A stretch of 64,000 nucleotides of DNA from Helicobacter canis (GTDB lineage: Bacteria > Campylobacterota > Campylobacteria > Campylobacterales > Helicobacteraceae), in contig NZ_UGHV01000001.1 in NCBI RefSeq assembly GCF_900451095.1, forward strand, positions 682,001-746,000. The letters are read 5' to 3'. The notes below the pieces were generated by a model. It did no database searches, was not told the DNA's origin, and saw only the letters and a program-made list of their open reading frames with translations. Below, piece by piece: positions 26,446 to 35,111 of this stretch (positions are counted from its first letter, which is position 1; the number at the start of each line of letters is the position of its first letter). The translations under genes were made by a program, and so were the position numbers.

Positions 26446-26460
26446 TACTACTCCTTTGCT

Positions 26461-26697
26461 CTAAAGTGGGGTTGAAGTATCTTTGTGGGTAAAAGTGGAT
26501 TCTAGGGGGGCAAGATTATCTAGGACAAAATCTCTCCTCTCATCTACCCCTAGATCGCGGATAGAATCGCCATAGATGAAAAACTTCAGCACGATAAAAA
26601 TCACAAGAAGCTTTATGATGATGATTTTCCACAATGTCCTGCCAAGCGTCATATTTGCAAAGCCTTGTGCATAAAAACGCATAATGTTTTTCAGCAT
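26461..26697 (-). CDS. DUF4492 small membrane protein upstream of cydA
   Basis: 78 residues from the ATG at 26697, chosen for AAGGA 6 nt upstream (the frame is open further back). One membrane helix (about 20-40) after MRFYAQGFANMTLGRTLW, then YGDSIRDLGVDERRDFV; this fits DUF4492, a short family commonly next to cydAB in Campylobacterota. The C-terminal LESTF is a copy of the dispersed motif near the 3' end. It is 15 nt upstream of cydA and probably in the same operon. Confidence 0.75.
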   Translation of the reverse strand: MLKNIMRFYAQGFANMTLGRTLWKIIIIKLLVIFIVLKFFIYGDSIRDLGVDERRDFVLDNLAPLESTFTHKDTSTPL

Positions 26698-26826
26698 TGA
26701 TGTCCTTAGTGGCAAGTGGATTCTAGGCGTGGAAGTGTGGATTGTAAGAGAATGCAGCTTATGCAAAGTTGAAAACACGCCTAAAGCCTAGAATCTACAT
26801 AAAATCACTAAAAAAAGTAAAATATC

Positions 26827-27795
26827 TTATAACCTTGCAGTGTTTGTGGCAAGGGCTTGTTTGGTTATGGACTCTATGATTGTGATGGCTTGCTGCTGCT
26901 GGGCTAGATCAAAGCCCCTGCCTTGCAAAATTTCCTTATAGCTTGCGGTGTGGAGATCCTCAAAGCCGCTAGAAAAATCCACGCTCAAAGCAGCGCGATC
27001 GCACGGAGGATGGCTTGTCTCCTCTAAAATCCGCAGAGCGCGGCTTGTCTTTGTCCCTAGCTCAATAGAATCCATATCATCTCTGTCGATAGAGAGCAGC
27101 CATTTCACTTGCGCGTGGGCAAAGCTTGCCACACCACTTGCGCGTTTATCATCATAGTAAGTAAGAGTATTGCCCATAAAATCCCCAAACACAAACGCCA
27201 GCATATCAAACAAATGCACGCCGATATTGCACACAATCCCGCCGCTTTTTTGCATATCGCCCTTCCACGATGTGTGATACCACTTCCCCCTAGCACTAAT
27301 ATAGCGCAAAGATAGAGCATAGCAGTGCGCAGGATTTAGGGCTAGCTCATCGTGGATTTGCTGCTTTAGGGCTAGGATTTGTGGGTGCAATCGTAGCTGC
27401 AAGATCCCATAAACACGCGCGAAATGAGCCTGTGTGCTTAAAGTGGATTCTAGGCTTTGCAATGTGGCTAGCTCGCTTGTGTGCAAGACTAGAGGCTTCT
27501 CACATATCGCACTTGCCCCAAGCTCTAAGGCTAGGGCAATATGGGAGAAATGCAAGAAATTAGGCGTGCAAATGCTAAGAAAATCTAAGCGATTTGCTTG
27601 TGCATAGCGGATAAAATCTGCTTGCTTGGTGAAAAACTCTGCATTAGGGAAGTAGCGATCTAGCACGCCTACGCAGTCGTGCAAATCAAATGCGCACACA
27701 AGCTCGCCACCATTGTCATAAATCGCGCGTAAATGTCTAGGGGCGACATAGCCGCCCACACCGATAATGCCAAAACGCTTGCTTATCTCTGTCAT
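26827..27795 (-). CDS. Gfo/Idh/MocA-family NAD-dependent sugar oxidoreductase (WbpB/WlbA-like)
   Basis: 322 residues. N-terminal Rossmann fold with GIIGVGGYVAPRHLRAI, EKPL near 117-120 carrying the catalytic Lys, and C-terminal substrate motif RYISARGKWYHTSWKG with SGGIVCNIGVHLFDML. The last features are typical of UDP-N-acetylglucosaminuronate 3-dehydrogenases (WbpB/WlbA) used for surface sugars. No other gene of that pathway is adjacent, so the substrate is tentative. It abuts the PAS gene. Confidence 0.8.
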   Translation of the reverse strand: MTEISKRFGIIGVGGYVAPRHLRAIYDNGGELVCAFDLHDCVGVLDRYFPNAEFFTKQADFIRYAQANRLDFLSICTPNFLHFSHIALALELGASAICEKPLVLHTSELATLQSLESTLSTQAHFARVYGILQLRLHPQILALKQQIHDELALNPAHCYALSLRYISARGKWYHTSWKGDMQKSGGIVCNIGVHLFDMLAFVFGDFMGNTLTYYDDKRASGVASFAHAQVKWLLSIDRDDMDSIELGTKTSRALRILEETSHPPCDRAALSVDFSSGFEDLHTASYKEILQGRGFDLAQQQQAITIIESITKQALATNTARL

Positions 27796-28319
27796 TATTT
27801 GGATTCTTGAAGCTCGCAGATGATGTGATTGTAGGATTTGTTTTGGGATTTTACAAACTCTTGCAGGGCTTTTAGGCTTTGGTCATAGCCGTTAGATTCT
27901 AGGGATCGCAGGTCTTTATAGAGGGCTTCTATCGTTGGGATCACGGCGAGATTTGGCGCACGCCGCACAGAGTAGTAGCCTATGATCTTGCCATTATCAT
28001 CAAATGATGGCGTGATGTTGGTAAAAACCCAATAATGCTCTTTGTATTTAGTGAGATTTTTCACAAACGCAAAAATCTCGCGCCCATCTTGTATATAGTC
28101 CCATAGTAGCTTGAAAACACAAGCAGGCATATCTTGATGGCGGATAATGTTATGCGGCTTACCGATAAGCTCATTTTCAGCATATCCGCTATAAGTCAAA
28201 AAGTCGTGATTGCAGTAGGTGATGATGCCTTTTAGGTCTGTTTTGGAAGTGATTAGCGTATCTGGCTCTACTAGTAGCCCGAAGTGTTCATCTCTTTTGA
28301 CATTATGTTGTCTAGACAT
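27795..28319 (-). CDS. PAS-domain protein (CetB/Aer-type energy sensor)
   Basis: 174 residues from the ATG at 28319 (MSRQHNVKRDE); a GTG 9 nt earlier is also possible. One PAS domain, about 20-125, with GIITYCNHDFLTYSGYAENELIGKP split over the core and NIIRHQDMP, the FAD-binding Aer pattern. The last 45 residues are helical. It resembles Campylobacter CetB, which senses redox through FAD and signals to a membrane partner; no partner gene is adjacent. Confidence 0.75.
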   Translation of the reverse strand: MSRQHNVKRDEHFGLLVEPDTLITSKTDLKGIITYCNHDFLTYSGYAENELIGKPHNIIRHQDMPACVFKLLWDYIQDGREIFAFVKNLTKYKEHYWVFTNITPSFDDNGKIIGYYSVRRAPNLAVIPTIEALYKDLRSLESNGYDQSLKALQEFVKSQNKSYNHIICELQESK

Positions 28320-28382
28320 AAGTAGCACCCCTTACAAATGAAAATTCTAATCATTTTACCCAAGTTTTGCATAAAGGGTTGA

Positions 28383-29381
28383 TTAAAGATAGCGTAATGC
28401 CTTTTTGGTGAGATTGGCGATAGGGGGGAGGGCGTTTAGGGGGTAGTAGGTGGCATTTGCTAGCTTGGGGGCTTGATAGACATAGGCGGTGATGGTGTAT
28501 TTGGTATAGGCGTGGGTGAAAGAGCCTAGTAGATGGTGCGTAGGTAGGGGGCTTTGGTGGCTTGCTTGCTTGGCGAGTAGGGGGAGATTGTAGAGGTCTT
28601 TGTAGAGCTTATCTTGTGATTTGCACAAAGCGATAGAATCTCGCTTTTGGCTTAGGGCTAGGTGGAGGGTTAGGGGGACTCTAGGGGCTTTTGGCTTAAG
28701 GGCTATGGGCTTAAAGGCACTAGCGCAGTGGCTTGCTATGGGGCAGCTCGCGCATTTGGGGGATTTGGTGCAAATAAGCGCGCCTAGATCGATTAAGGCT
28801 TGATGGTAGTCAAAAACTTTGTCCGCTTGCGGGAGCAAAGACTCTGCTAGGGCTAGTAGCTGGCTTTGTGTCAAGGGCTTGCCTACAAGTCTTTGCAAAA
28901 CACGCGCGATATTACTATCAGCAAAGGACGCCTTTTGCCCAAAGCCAAAGCACAAAATCGCCCCAGCTGTATAAGCCCCAATCCCGGGCAACGCCTGCAA
29001 AGCACGCAGGCTATCAGGTAGCGTAGAGTTATGCTGCTTTACACAAAGCTTGGCACAGGCGTGGAGATGCCTAGCGCGTGAGTAGTAGCCAAGCCCCTGC
29101 CACAAATGCAGCACTTCTTGCTGGCTAGAATCTGCTAGCGCGGATAGAGTGGGGAAGCGAGCAAGAAAGGGGAAAAAGTAGGATTCTAGCACGCGAGAAA
29201 CTTGCGTTTGCTGGAGCATTATCTCGCTAATGTAGATGTGATATGCATAGCTGCCATCGCGCGGTAAATTGCGCCAAGGAAGATTAGCTCGCCCATAGGC
29301 GTGATACCACGATAATAATGCACTATGCAGAGAATCTAGCTCTAGGATTTTGGCTATTTGCACCCACAAAGTCCCTTGCAC
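28383..29381 (-). CDS. mutY: Adenine DNA glycosylase MutY
   Basis: 332 residues. HhH-GPD fold with SEIMLQQTQVSRV (catalytic Glu), LPGIGAYTAGAI and catalytic Asp in ADSNIARVLQRL. Iron-sulfur cluster ligands CTKSPKCASCPIASHC. The C-terminal part is a NUDIX-like domain for 8-oxoG recognition. It removes adenine opposite 8-oxoguanine. The GTG start overlaps the upstream gene by 28 nt; a later GTG at 29363 is also possible. Confidence 0.93.
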   Translation of the reverse strand: MQGTLWVQIAKILELDSLHSALLSWYHAYGRANLPWRNLPRDGSYAYHIYISEIMLQQTQVSRVLESYFFPFLARFPTLSALADSSQQEVLHLWQGLGYYSRARHLHACAKLCVKQHNSTLPDSLRALQALPGIGAYTAGAILCFGFGQKASFADSNIARVLQRLVGKPLTQSQLLALAESLLPQADKVFDYHQALIDLGALICTKSPKCASCPIASHCASAFKPIALKPKAPRVPLTLHLALSQKRDSIALCKSQDKLYKDLYNLPLLAKQASHQSPLPTHHLLGSFTHAYTKYTITAYVYQAPKLANATYYPLNALPPIANLTKKALRYL

Positions 29382-30061
29382 TCGCTAGGTCGCGGCTCAC
29401 TGCTATAATGGCAGATCTTCCAATATGCCATAATGTAAAGCAGCGATGAGACAAATAAAGAAACAAGCATAATAAGAGCTATGGCGCAATAGGCTAGCAT
29501 AAGTGGATTTTGCTGCCAAAAGTGCTTAAGATTATCGGCGTTGTTTAGGGCTGCTATTGATGATTGCAGCTCAAGCCCAGTCCCTATGCTAAAAGCTATG
29601 ATCAAGCAAATACCCACAAAAAGCGCGACAAATACCAAGCGCACTCTAAAGCCTAGCACAAAATACCTTACCTCCGTCCTAGCATATAGCTCTAGGGCGA
29701 TCTTGCGCTCTAGGAGCAAAAACACCACGCTAAAAATCGCGCAACTAAGACAGATAATAATCAAGCCAAACATATCATCATTAAAGATTTCTGTAAGCAC
29801 ACTAAGCAAGATGATAAACACAAGCAAGGCAAAAAACCGCGCACAATTAAGCATAAAAAGCGATGAGCGTGTAGCTTTGGCAAACAGATATGCCCCGCTC
29901 ATATAGCAAAGCAGCGCACACACATAGCCACCAAGTGAGACAAATAGGAGCATATCAAGATCGGATACAGCGATGAAAGCAAGCAGTGCGCAAATAGGCA
30001 TACCCAGCACGCCCCAGCGCATCAAAATCCTTGCATTTTCAAAAGTGGATTCTAGCTTCAT
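29354..30061 (-). CDS. Unrecognised multi-span membrane protein
   Basis: 235 residues with seven hydrophobic segments (about 13-30, 35-60, 68-90, 96-118, 135-160, 185-205, 208-222). Ends in a Cys/Pro-rich tail (PRPSECKGLCGCK). I do not recognise a family. The N-terminus MKLESTF is a copy of the dispersed motif directly at the start codon. It is 8 nt after folE and overlaps mutY, so it lies in the htpX-folE-mutY run. Confidence 0.65.
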   Translation of the reverse strand: MKLESTFENARILMRWGVLGMPICALLAFIAVSDLDMLLFVSLGGYVCALLCYMSGAYLFAKATRSSLFMLNCARFFALLVFIILLSVLTEIFNDDMFGLIIICLSCAIFSVVFLLLERKIALELYARTEVRYFVLGFRVRLVFVALFVGICLIIAFSIGTGLELQSSIAALNNADNLKHFWQQNPLMLAYCAIALIMLVSLFVSSLLYIMAYWKICHYSSEPRPSECKGLCGCK

Positions 30062-30069
30062 AGTAGTCC

Positions 30070-30624
30070 TTAGGATAAAAGCTCTAAAAATTCCGCGCGT
30101 GTTTTGGGATCGCTTCTAAATAATCCGCGCAAGGCACTTGTTTTGATAAGTGGATTCTGGTTGCTAGCGCGCATACTCATACACAAATGTCGTGCCTCAC
30201 ATACGACCATAACACCCTTTGGCTTAAGGAGGCGGGAGAGCTCATCAGCGATTTGATTGGTGAGATTCTCTTGGATTTGTAGTCGCTTGGCAAAGGCTTC
30301 TACTAAGCGCACGATCCCGCTAAATCCAGCGAGTGTATCTCTAGGCACATAGCCGATATGGATAGCCCCAAAAAATGGCAAGAGATGATGCTCACACATT
30401 GAGTAAAATTCTATATCTTTGACTAGCACCATTTGATCCATACTATCATTGCTAAAAAGTGCTCCTAAAGCGTCTTTGGGGCTTGTGGTATAGCCTCTGT
30501 ATAAAGTGGATTCTAGCTCTTGGAGGCGTTTGGGGGTGTTGGATAAGCCTGCGCGATTGGGGTCCTCGCCTATACGCGCACAAAATGCGCGGAATGCCTG
30601 CTCTACTTGTGTTGTATCGCTCAT
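30070..30624 (-). CDS. folE: GTP cyclohydrolase I
   Basis: 184 residues. Zinc ligands Cys77 and His80 in EFYSMCEHHLLPF and Cys148 in CEARHLCMSMRA; C-terminal LRGLFRSD. It opens GTP to 7,8-dihydroneopterin 3'-triphosphate, first step of folate synthesis, with the pab genes elsewhere in the window. It follows htpX directly, the same order as HP0927-HP0928. Confidence 0.95.
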   Translation of the reverse strand: MSDTTQVEQAFRAFCARIGEDPNRAGLSNTPKRLQELESTLYRGYTTSPKDALGALFSNDSMDQMVLVKDIEFYSMCEHHLLPFFGAIHIGYVPRDTLAGFSGIVRLVEAFAKRLQIQENLTNQIADELSRLLKPKGVMVVCEARHLCMSMRASNQNPLIKTSALRGLFRSDPKTRAEFLELLS

Positions 30625-31550
30625 TATCGTCCTTGCAAAGATTGTATGCGGTTTTCTATGCTTGGGTGGGTGCTAAAGGCTTCGCTAATGCTAAAGATAT
30701 AGGCGGCTTGGCGCGTTGGATTTGTGTCAAGCTGGGAGAAGTCGTTGCGCTTATAGCTTGCTTCTATCTTTTGCAATGCGCTTATGAGAGGGGTGGGATT
30801 ATGCATAAGATAGGCACTGCCTGCATCTGCCATATACTCTCTACTGCGGCTTAGAAACATCTGCAGCCAAAGGGTTAGGATTGGCAGGATAAATTGCAGC
30901 ACAAGCAAGATGGTGCGAGCTTTATTCGCACCATCACTGCGATTGCCCCCTAGGAAAAGATACACCGCGCTATTGCACAGCAGCAGCAAAATATTGCTCA
31001 AAATCCCCACGCACATTGTCAGCCGCACATCGCCGTGCCGTATGTGGCTTAGCTCGTGGGCTAGCACAGCCTTTAGCTCTTGGTCATCTAGGCTAAGGGC
31101 TAGGGCTTTGGTAATGGCTATAAGAGAGTTTGACCCGCTCCAGCCACTTGCAAAGGCATTCATATAAGGTGCTTGGATAAGGTAAAGTCTAGGGGAAGTC
31201 GCGCTAGAAGAGCGGCGCAGCACATCATCAAGCGCGTTGCGCACGCGTGCTTGGAGTGGCTCTAGCCGCACACCTTGGGGCAGCTCTTCATACTCATCAC
31301 CAGAGAGCATAATGGCATCAAAGTGCGAGATACTATACCAAATGATACATACTGCCACAAGGCTTGTAAGAGCGGTGATAAGGGGGAATTCTCTTAGACT
31401 TAGGAGCAAGTAGAATCCATACTCAAGGCTTGGGGCGTTGATACGCACAATATCGACCAAAAGCCCTATAAGCAAAAAGATAAGCACATAGATCGCTAGC
31501 ACGGCATAGGTCTTTAGCGCGTTTTTTTGCAAGATTGCTTGAAAATCCAT
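30624..31550 (-). CDS. htpX: HtpX-like M48 membrane metalloprotease
   Basis: 308 residues. Two N-terminal membrane helices (about 15-35, 55-75), zinc motif HELSH (165-169) with the third ligand Glu in SREYMADAGSA, and two further hydrophobic segments (178-200, 212-230). HtpX degrades damaged inner-membrane proteins. Downstream of truD and upstream of folE as in H. pylori. AAGGAG precedes the ATG. Confidence 0.92.
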   Translation of the reverse strand: MDFQAILQKNALKTYAVLAIYVLIFLLIGLLVDIVRINAPSLEYGFYLLLSLREFPLITALTSLVAVCIIWYSISHFDAIMLSGDEYEELPQGVRLEPLQARVRNALDDVLRRSSSATSPRLYLIQAPYMNAFASGWSGSNSLIAITKALALSLDDQELKAVLAHELSHIRHGDVRLTMCVGILSNILLLLCNSAVYLFLGGNRSDGANKARTILLVLQFILPILTLWLQMFLSRSREYMADAGSAYLMHNPTPLISALQKIEASYKRNDFSQLDTNPTRQAAYIFSISEAFSTHPSIENRIQSLQGR

Positions 31551-31591
31551 CGCTTTCTCCTTGATTTTTGCGTATTGTAGCGTGTTTTGGT

Positions 31592-32917
31592 TTATTGTTT
31601 GGGGGGATTTGGGGCTAGGGATCGCTTTAGCACCTGCTCTAAAAAGCTTGTGGCATACGCCCCACTTGGCAGGCTGAAGTGTAGCTCTGCTTGGGCGAGC
31701 TTAGGCTTGTAGAGATACTCTACATCGCTTGCCCACACCCACGCATATCGCCTAGAGCTAGGAGCGGGGATTGGAGCTAGGAAGCTCTGCTCTAGCTGCC
31801 CTGCAAGTGTGCTTGGGGCTTTTAGATTCTGCCCGCTTAGCGCGCCTGTGGGGGAGAAGCCCTGCTGGCTAAATCGCTCGCACTCTGCTTGTGTAGCAGA
31901 ATCTAGGGTAAAAAGCTTGCCATAAGGATAGTGGCAGCATAGATCGCCATCTAAAAGCGTGAAAGCTTGGGGCTGGGCGCATAAGGATTCTAGGGCGACT
32001 TTGGGGAGAGATTGTAAAAACCGCGCACAAAGTGTGGCGATACACGCATTTTGCGCACTTTGAAGGGAGGTTTCAAGTGATGGCGCAAAAGTGGATTCTA
32101 GGTTTGTGGGGGATTTTAGGGGGTCTTGGGATTCTAGCTTGCCATAGTGTTGCGCAAGTTGTTGTAGCTCTTTGGGGCTAAACTCTCTCGCCCACGCGCT
32201 TAGCTGGATTCTAGCTTGTAGCCAGCCATTAAACAAAAAGCTTTGATAGCTTGAGATGAAAAACTCCTGCATAGCGCGGCTATATCGCTTGGTGTGAAAA
32301 AGTGGATTCTGGGGGTTAGCAAGGCTTGGGTGTAGCTGTGCTAGTAGGGACAGATAGGGGCTTATCTGGGCGTTTTTGCGCTGGCTAAGGGATAGCCCTA
32401 GGAGATAATTATCGCCATTTATGCCAAATCGCTGGAAGCCAAAGAAGTTTGGGAAGCCATTGTGGGCGATATGTGCAAAAGTGGATTCTAGCTTTGTGGC
32501 ATTGGTGGGATTAAGCTTTTTTAGTCGCACAAAAAAGCGATTGCCTTTCAAATGCCCTAGGCGCAGCTTGTTGCTATGCAGCGTGCTATCAAGCAGCTTT
32601 ATCTCATAGTCTTTGGCTAGGCGTTCAAAAATGGCGTGAAAGTTTTGCGTGCTTTTTGCTGGGATTGATAGGTATTGCGTGGTGGTGGCGTGCTTGTCCT
32701 TTAAGCCGGCGTAGCCTATGGATTTTGGGGGGAGATTAAAGGCTTTGGCGATAATGCTAAGTAGCTCAAAGGTGCTTAAGGATTTTTTCCTTACCTTTAG
32801 GATTCTATGCTCGCCACTGCCGCTAAAGGCATAGAGCGGGATCTCTTGCACGACAAAATCCCTAGCACTATGGGCAAAATAGCACGAAATAGGCTCGTGT
32901 GAGTAGGCGAAATACAT
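31592..32917 (-). CDS. truD: tRNA pseudouridine(13) synthase TruD
   Basis: About 441 residues, longer than E. coli TruD (349). Catalytic Asp74 lies in GYAGLKDKHATT; FFGFQRFGINGDN and NRFFVRLK are also typical. Makes pseudouridine at position 13 of tRNA(Glu). The extra length is in a mid-C-terminal region (32100-32300 and below) rich in LEST segments from the dispersed motif. The ATG at 32917 overlaps the alr stop by 1 nt (TGATG). Confidence 0.93.
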   Translation of the reverse strand: MYFAYSHEPISCYFAHSARDFVVQEIPLYAFSGSGEHRILKVRKKSLSTFELLSIIAKAFNLPPKSIGYAGLKDKHATTTQYLSIPAKSTQNFHAIFERLAKDYEIKLLDSTLHSNKLRLGHLKGNRFFVRLKKLNPTNATKLESTFAHIAHNGFPNFFGFQRFGINGDNYLLGLSLSQRKNAQISPYLSLLAQLHPSLANPQNPLFHTKRYSRAMQEFFISSYQSFLFNGWLQARIQLSAWAREFSPKELQQLAQHYGKLESQDPLKSPTNLESTFAPSLETSLQSAQNACIATLCARFLQSLPKVALESLCAQPQAFTLLDGDLCCHYPYGKLFTLDSATQAECERFSQQGFSPTGALSGQNLKAPSTLAGQLEQSFLAPIPAPSSRRYAWVWASDVEYLYKPKLAQAELHFSLPSGAYATSFLEQVLKRSLAPNPPKQ

Positions 32918-33987
32918 CACACCACCACGCGTTTTAGAGTGGGGGAGAGATGGGTTAAGATCACATAGGGGATCGTGTGAAACGCCCTAGCCCACGCACT
33001 CACATCGCTAAAGACGCAAATTTCTTCTCTCTCACTCTGGCAAGAAAAGCAGTCCATACTCATAACAGGCAGGATTTGCTCCCCGCTAGCACAGCATAGA
33101 CTCTGCTCTGCGCCCACGCGGAATAATCCATCGCCATAGCCCACATCATAGGTGCTAAAGACCCCATCTTTTTCCACGACACTAACTCCACCATAGCCGA
33201 TCCTATCACCCTTTTTGAGAGCTAGGCTAGAGATTTTGTGCGCCCAAAGGCTAGCGATGGGCTTTAGCGCGATATGTAGCGGCAGCTCGCTTGTGTGATA
33301 CCCATACGCGCCGATACCGATACGCACGACATCGCCTAGATCATCGCTCCTAGCATTATGCAAGCCAAGGCGCAGAGCTCCGCTGGTGCTAAGAGAGTGG
33401 AATCTAGGCATAGGGTAGTTGTGCGCTTCACACCATTTGCGCACCTTATTTGTAATCTCCCTAAAAGCCTGCACTGATGTGAAGAAGCTTTCATCATCAT
33501 TATCTCCATAGCCATTATGCCCAAGCACGCCTGCAAGCCTGATATGCCGCGAGTTTTCAAGCAGTGATAATGCGCGATCTAGCTCATTTATAGCAATGCC
33601 ATTTCTATGCATACCGATATTGACCTTTAGCTCGATATGGCGCATTTGGTGGGCGTTTTTGTGTGCGGTGGCGCAGGATTGTAGGGCTTGAAGTGATGGG
33701 ATAGAAGCCCAGATATTGCTAGGGGCATTTGGCGGGACCTCGCCATAGAGCGCGGTGATCGTGTCAAAAAGCTGGGCTATGCTGATAGCCTCTTCATAGT
33801 TTTTGACAAACACAGATTCTATGCCTGCTTGCTTGGCTAGGTGTGCGATTTGCTCTAGTCCGTGTCCATAGGCGTTATCCTTTAGCACGAGGGCGAGTTT
33901 GGGGGGGTGTGGAGTGTGAGAGAGTGTATTTTGGATAGCGGTGAGATTGTGGAAAAATGCTTGAGAATCAAGGCGGATATATGCCAT
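32917..33987 (-). CDS. alr: Alanine racemase
   Basis: 356 residues from the ATG at 33987 (MAYIRLDSQ), preferred over an upstream GTG because the -10 box overlaps that GTG and AAGG precedes this ATG. PLP-binding Lys36 in ALVLKDNAYGHG and the second-face catalytic Tyr in RIGYGGVSV. Makes D-alanine for peptidoglycan. Confidence 0.95.
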   Translation of the reverse strand: MAYIRLDSQAFFHNLTAIQNTLSHTPHPPKLALVLKDNAYGHGLEQIAHLAKQAGIESVFVKNYEEAISIAQLFDTITALYGEVPPNAPSNIWASIPSLQALQSCATAHKNAHQMRHIELKVNIGMHRNGIAINELDRALSLLENSRHIRLAGVLGHNGYGDNDDESFFTSVQAFREITNKVRKWCEAHNYPMPRFHSLSTSGALRLGLHNARSDDLGDVVRIGIGAYGYHTSELPLHIALKPIASLWAHKISSLALKKGDRIGYGGVSVVEKDGVFSTYDVGYGDGLFRVGAEQSLCCASGEQILPVMSMDCFSCQSEREEICVFSDVSAWARAFHTIPYVILTHLSPTLKRVVV

Positions 33988-34014
33988 AGAGAGCCTTTGG
34001 GTAGGAAGTGGGGT

Positions 34015-34020
34015 ATTATA
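34015..34020 (-). promoter_or_regulatory. -10 box TATAAT for alr-truD
   Basis: Minus-strand TATAAT 27 nt before the chosen alr ATG. Confidence 0.6.
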
Positions 34021-34033
34021 CACAAACGCAGCT

Positions 34034-34375
34034 TTATGGTTGTGGTGTATCTATGACTTTGTGTGGGGCTTTGGGGAGATTAGAAATATATTTTGCTAAG
34101 GCTTGTATCTCTGCATCGCTTAAATTCTGTGCTTGTATATACATAATGCTTTTAGCTCCGCCATTATCGGTTAGCCCAGCGCGATAGCCTTTAAGGTCTG
34201 CGATGATTTTTGCTTGGCTTAAGCCGGCTATGCTAGTGCCACCTTTTGCCCCGGGGGCGATTGCTTGCCCATTTGTGCCGTGGCAAGCGATACACTTCGC
34301 AAAGATTTTAGGAGCAGGATCGGCTAGGGCTAGAGTGCAAGCAAGCCCCAAGCCACACAACAAGCGATAGAGCAT
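34034..34375 (-). CDS. Periplasmic c-type cytochrome (c-553)
   Basis: 113 residues, signal peptide 1-18, haem site CIACH (28-32) and likely axial Met78. Single small class I cytochrome, like H. pylori HP1227, an electron donor to the cbb3 oxidase. It follows the META lipoprotein by 4 nt. Confidence 0.9.
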   Translation of the reverse strand: MLYRLLCGLGLACTLALADPAPKIFAKCIACHGTNGQAIAPGAKGGTSIAGLSQAKIIADLKGYRAGLTDNGGAKSIMYIQAQNLSDAEIQALAKYISNLPKAPHKVIDTPQP

Positions 34376-34379
34376 TGAT

Positions 34380-35015
34380 CTAGGCTTGCGGGCTTGAGAG
34401 ATCGCGGTAGAGATAGATTGTCATCTCTTTGCCCTCTAGGATAAGATGGTCTTTGGACTTTTGGATCACTTTAAAGCTGCCTTCTAGATCGCGGATAAAG
34501 CGGAATTCAAAGCGCACAATCTCTCCGGGAGAGCAGAGCTTGCGTGTGGAGCTTCCATTAGATAGCTCGATATGCTCTCTATCGCTCCACGCATAGCTTG
34601 AGAAATATGACCCGCACCCGCTTTGTCCAGAGATTCTGCCTTGTTGGGTATCAAAGTTTAGTGTCGCTACTTCGTCAATTTGGGCGATTTCTTTAAGGCG
34701 GGATTTTTCATCATAGCTAGAGTTAGAGTCAATCGCTGCTAGGCGTTGTTTGGCATTAGCAGCTAGGACTTGCGGGGCATAAAAGGTCTCTTTATTATCG
34801 ATTACAATCTTTTGCACATACCAATTATCGCCGTTAATGTTGCCCTGCGTGGCTTTGCGCTGGATATATTCAAACAGCGAGCAACCGCTGCTTGTAAGTA
34901 GCACTACACCAATCACACAGAGCCAGAGAAAAGCCCAAAGTATTTTCACAAATAGTGTGCGATTTGTGCTTGTGTGCAAGCTTATGGGACTGCTATGATT
35001 GTGTCTGCTGTGCAT
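34380..35015 (-). CDS. META-domain lipoprotein
   Basis: 211 residues. Membrane segment 23-42 ending in lipobox LTSSGC; the C-terminal half (about 85-205) is a META/HslJ-type domain (ISGQSGCGSYFSSYAW, RKLCSPGEIVRFEFRF, LILEGKEMTIYLYR). Function of this domain is unsettled; some are heat- or envelope-stress proteins. The N-terminus is longer than usual, with 22 polar residues before the hydrophobic stretch; an internal start is possible. Confidence 0.75.
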   Translation of the reverse strand: MHSRHNHSSPISLHTSTNRTLFVKILWAFLWLCVIGVVLLTSSGCSLFEYIQRKATQGNINGDNWYVQKIVIDNKETFYAPQVLAANAKQRLAAIDSNSSYDEKSRLKEIAQIDEVATLNFDTQQGRISGQSGCGSYFSSYAWSDREHIELSNGSSTRKLCSPGEIVRFEFRFIRDLEGSFKVIQKSKDHLILEGKEMTIYLYRDLSSPQA

Positions 35016-35111
35016 ATTTACCCTTACTTTACAATGATGTAGAATCTAGTTTCTATGAATAAGCAAAAATCAATCCAACTCATAGCTACTTGTCAAATCT
35101 GCTCATCACTA

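Noticed and set aside
33988-34023. Longer alr starting at GTG 34023
   Set aside because: The TATAAT promoter lies across that codon; the ATG at 33987 has a ribosome site and matches the family N-terminus.
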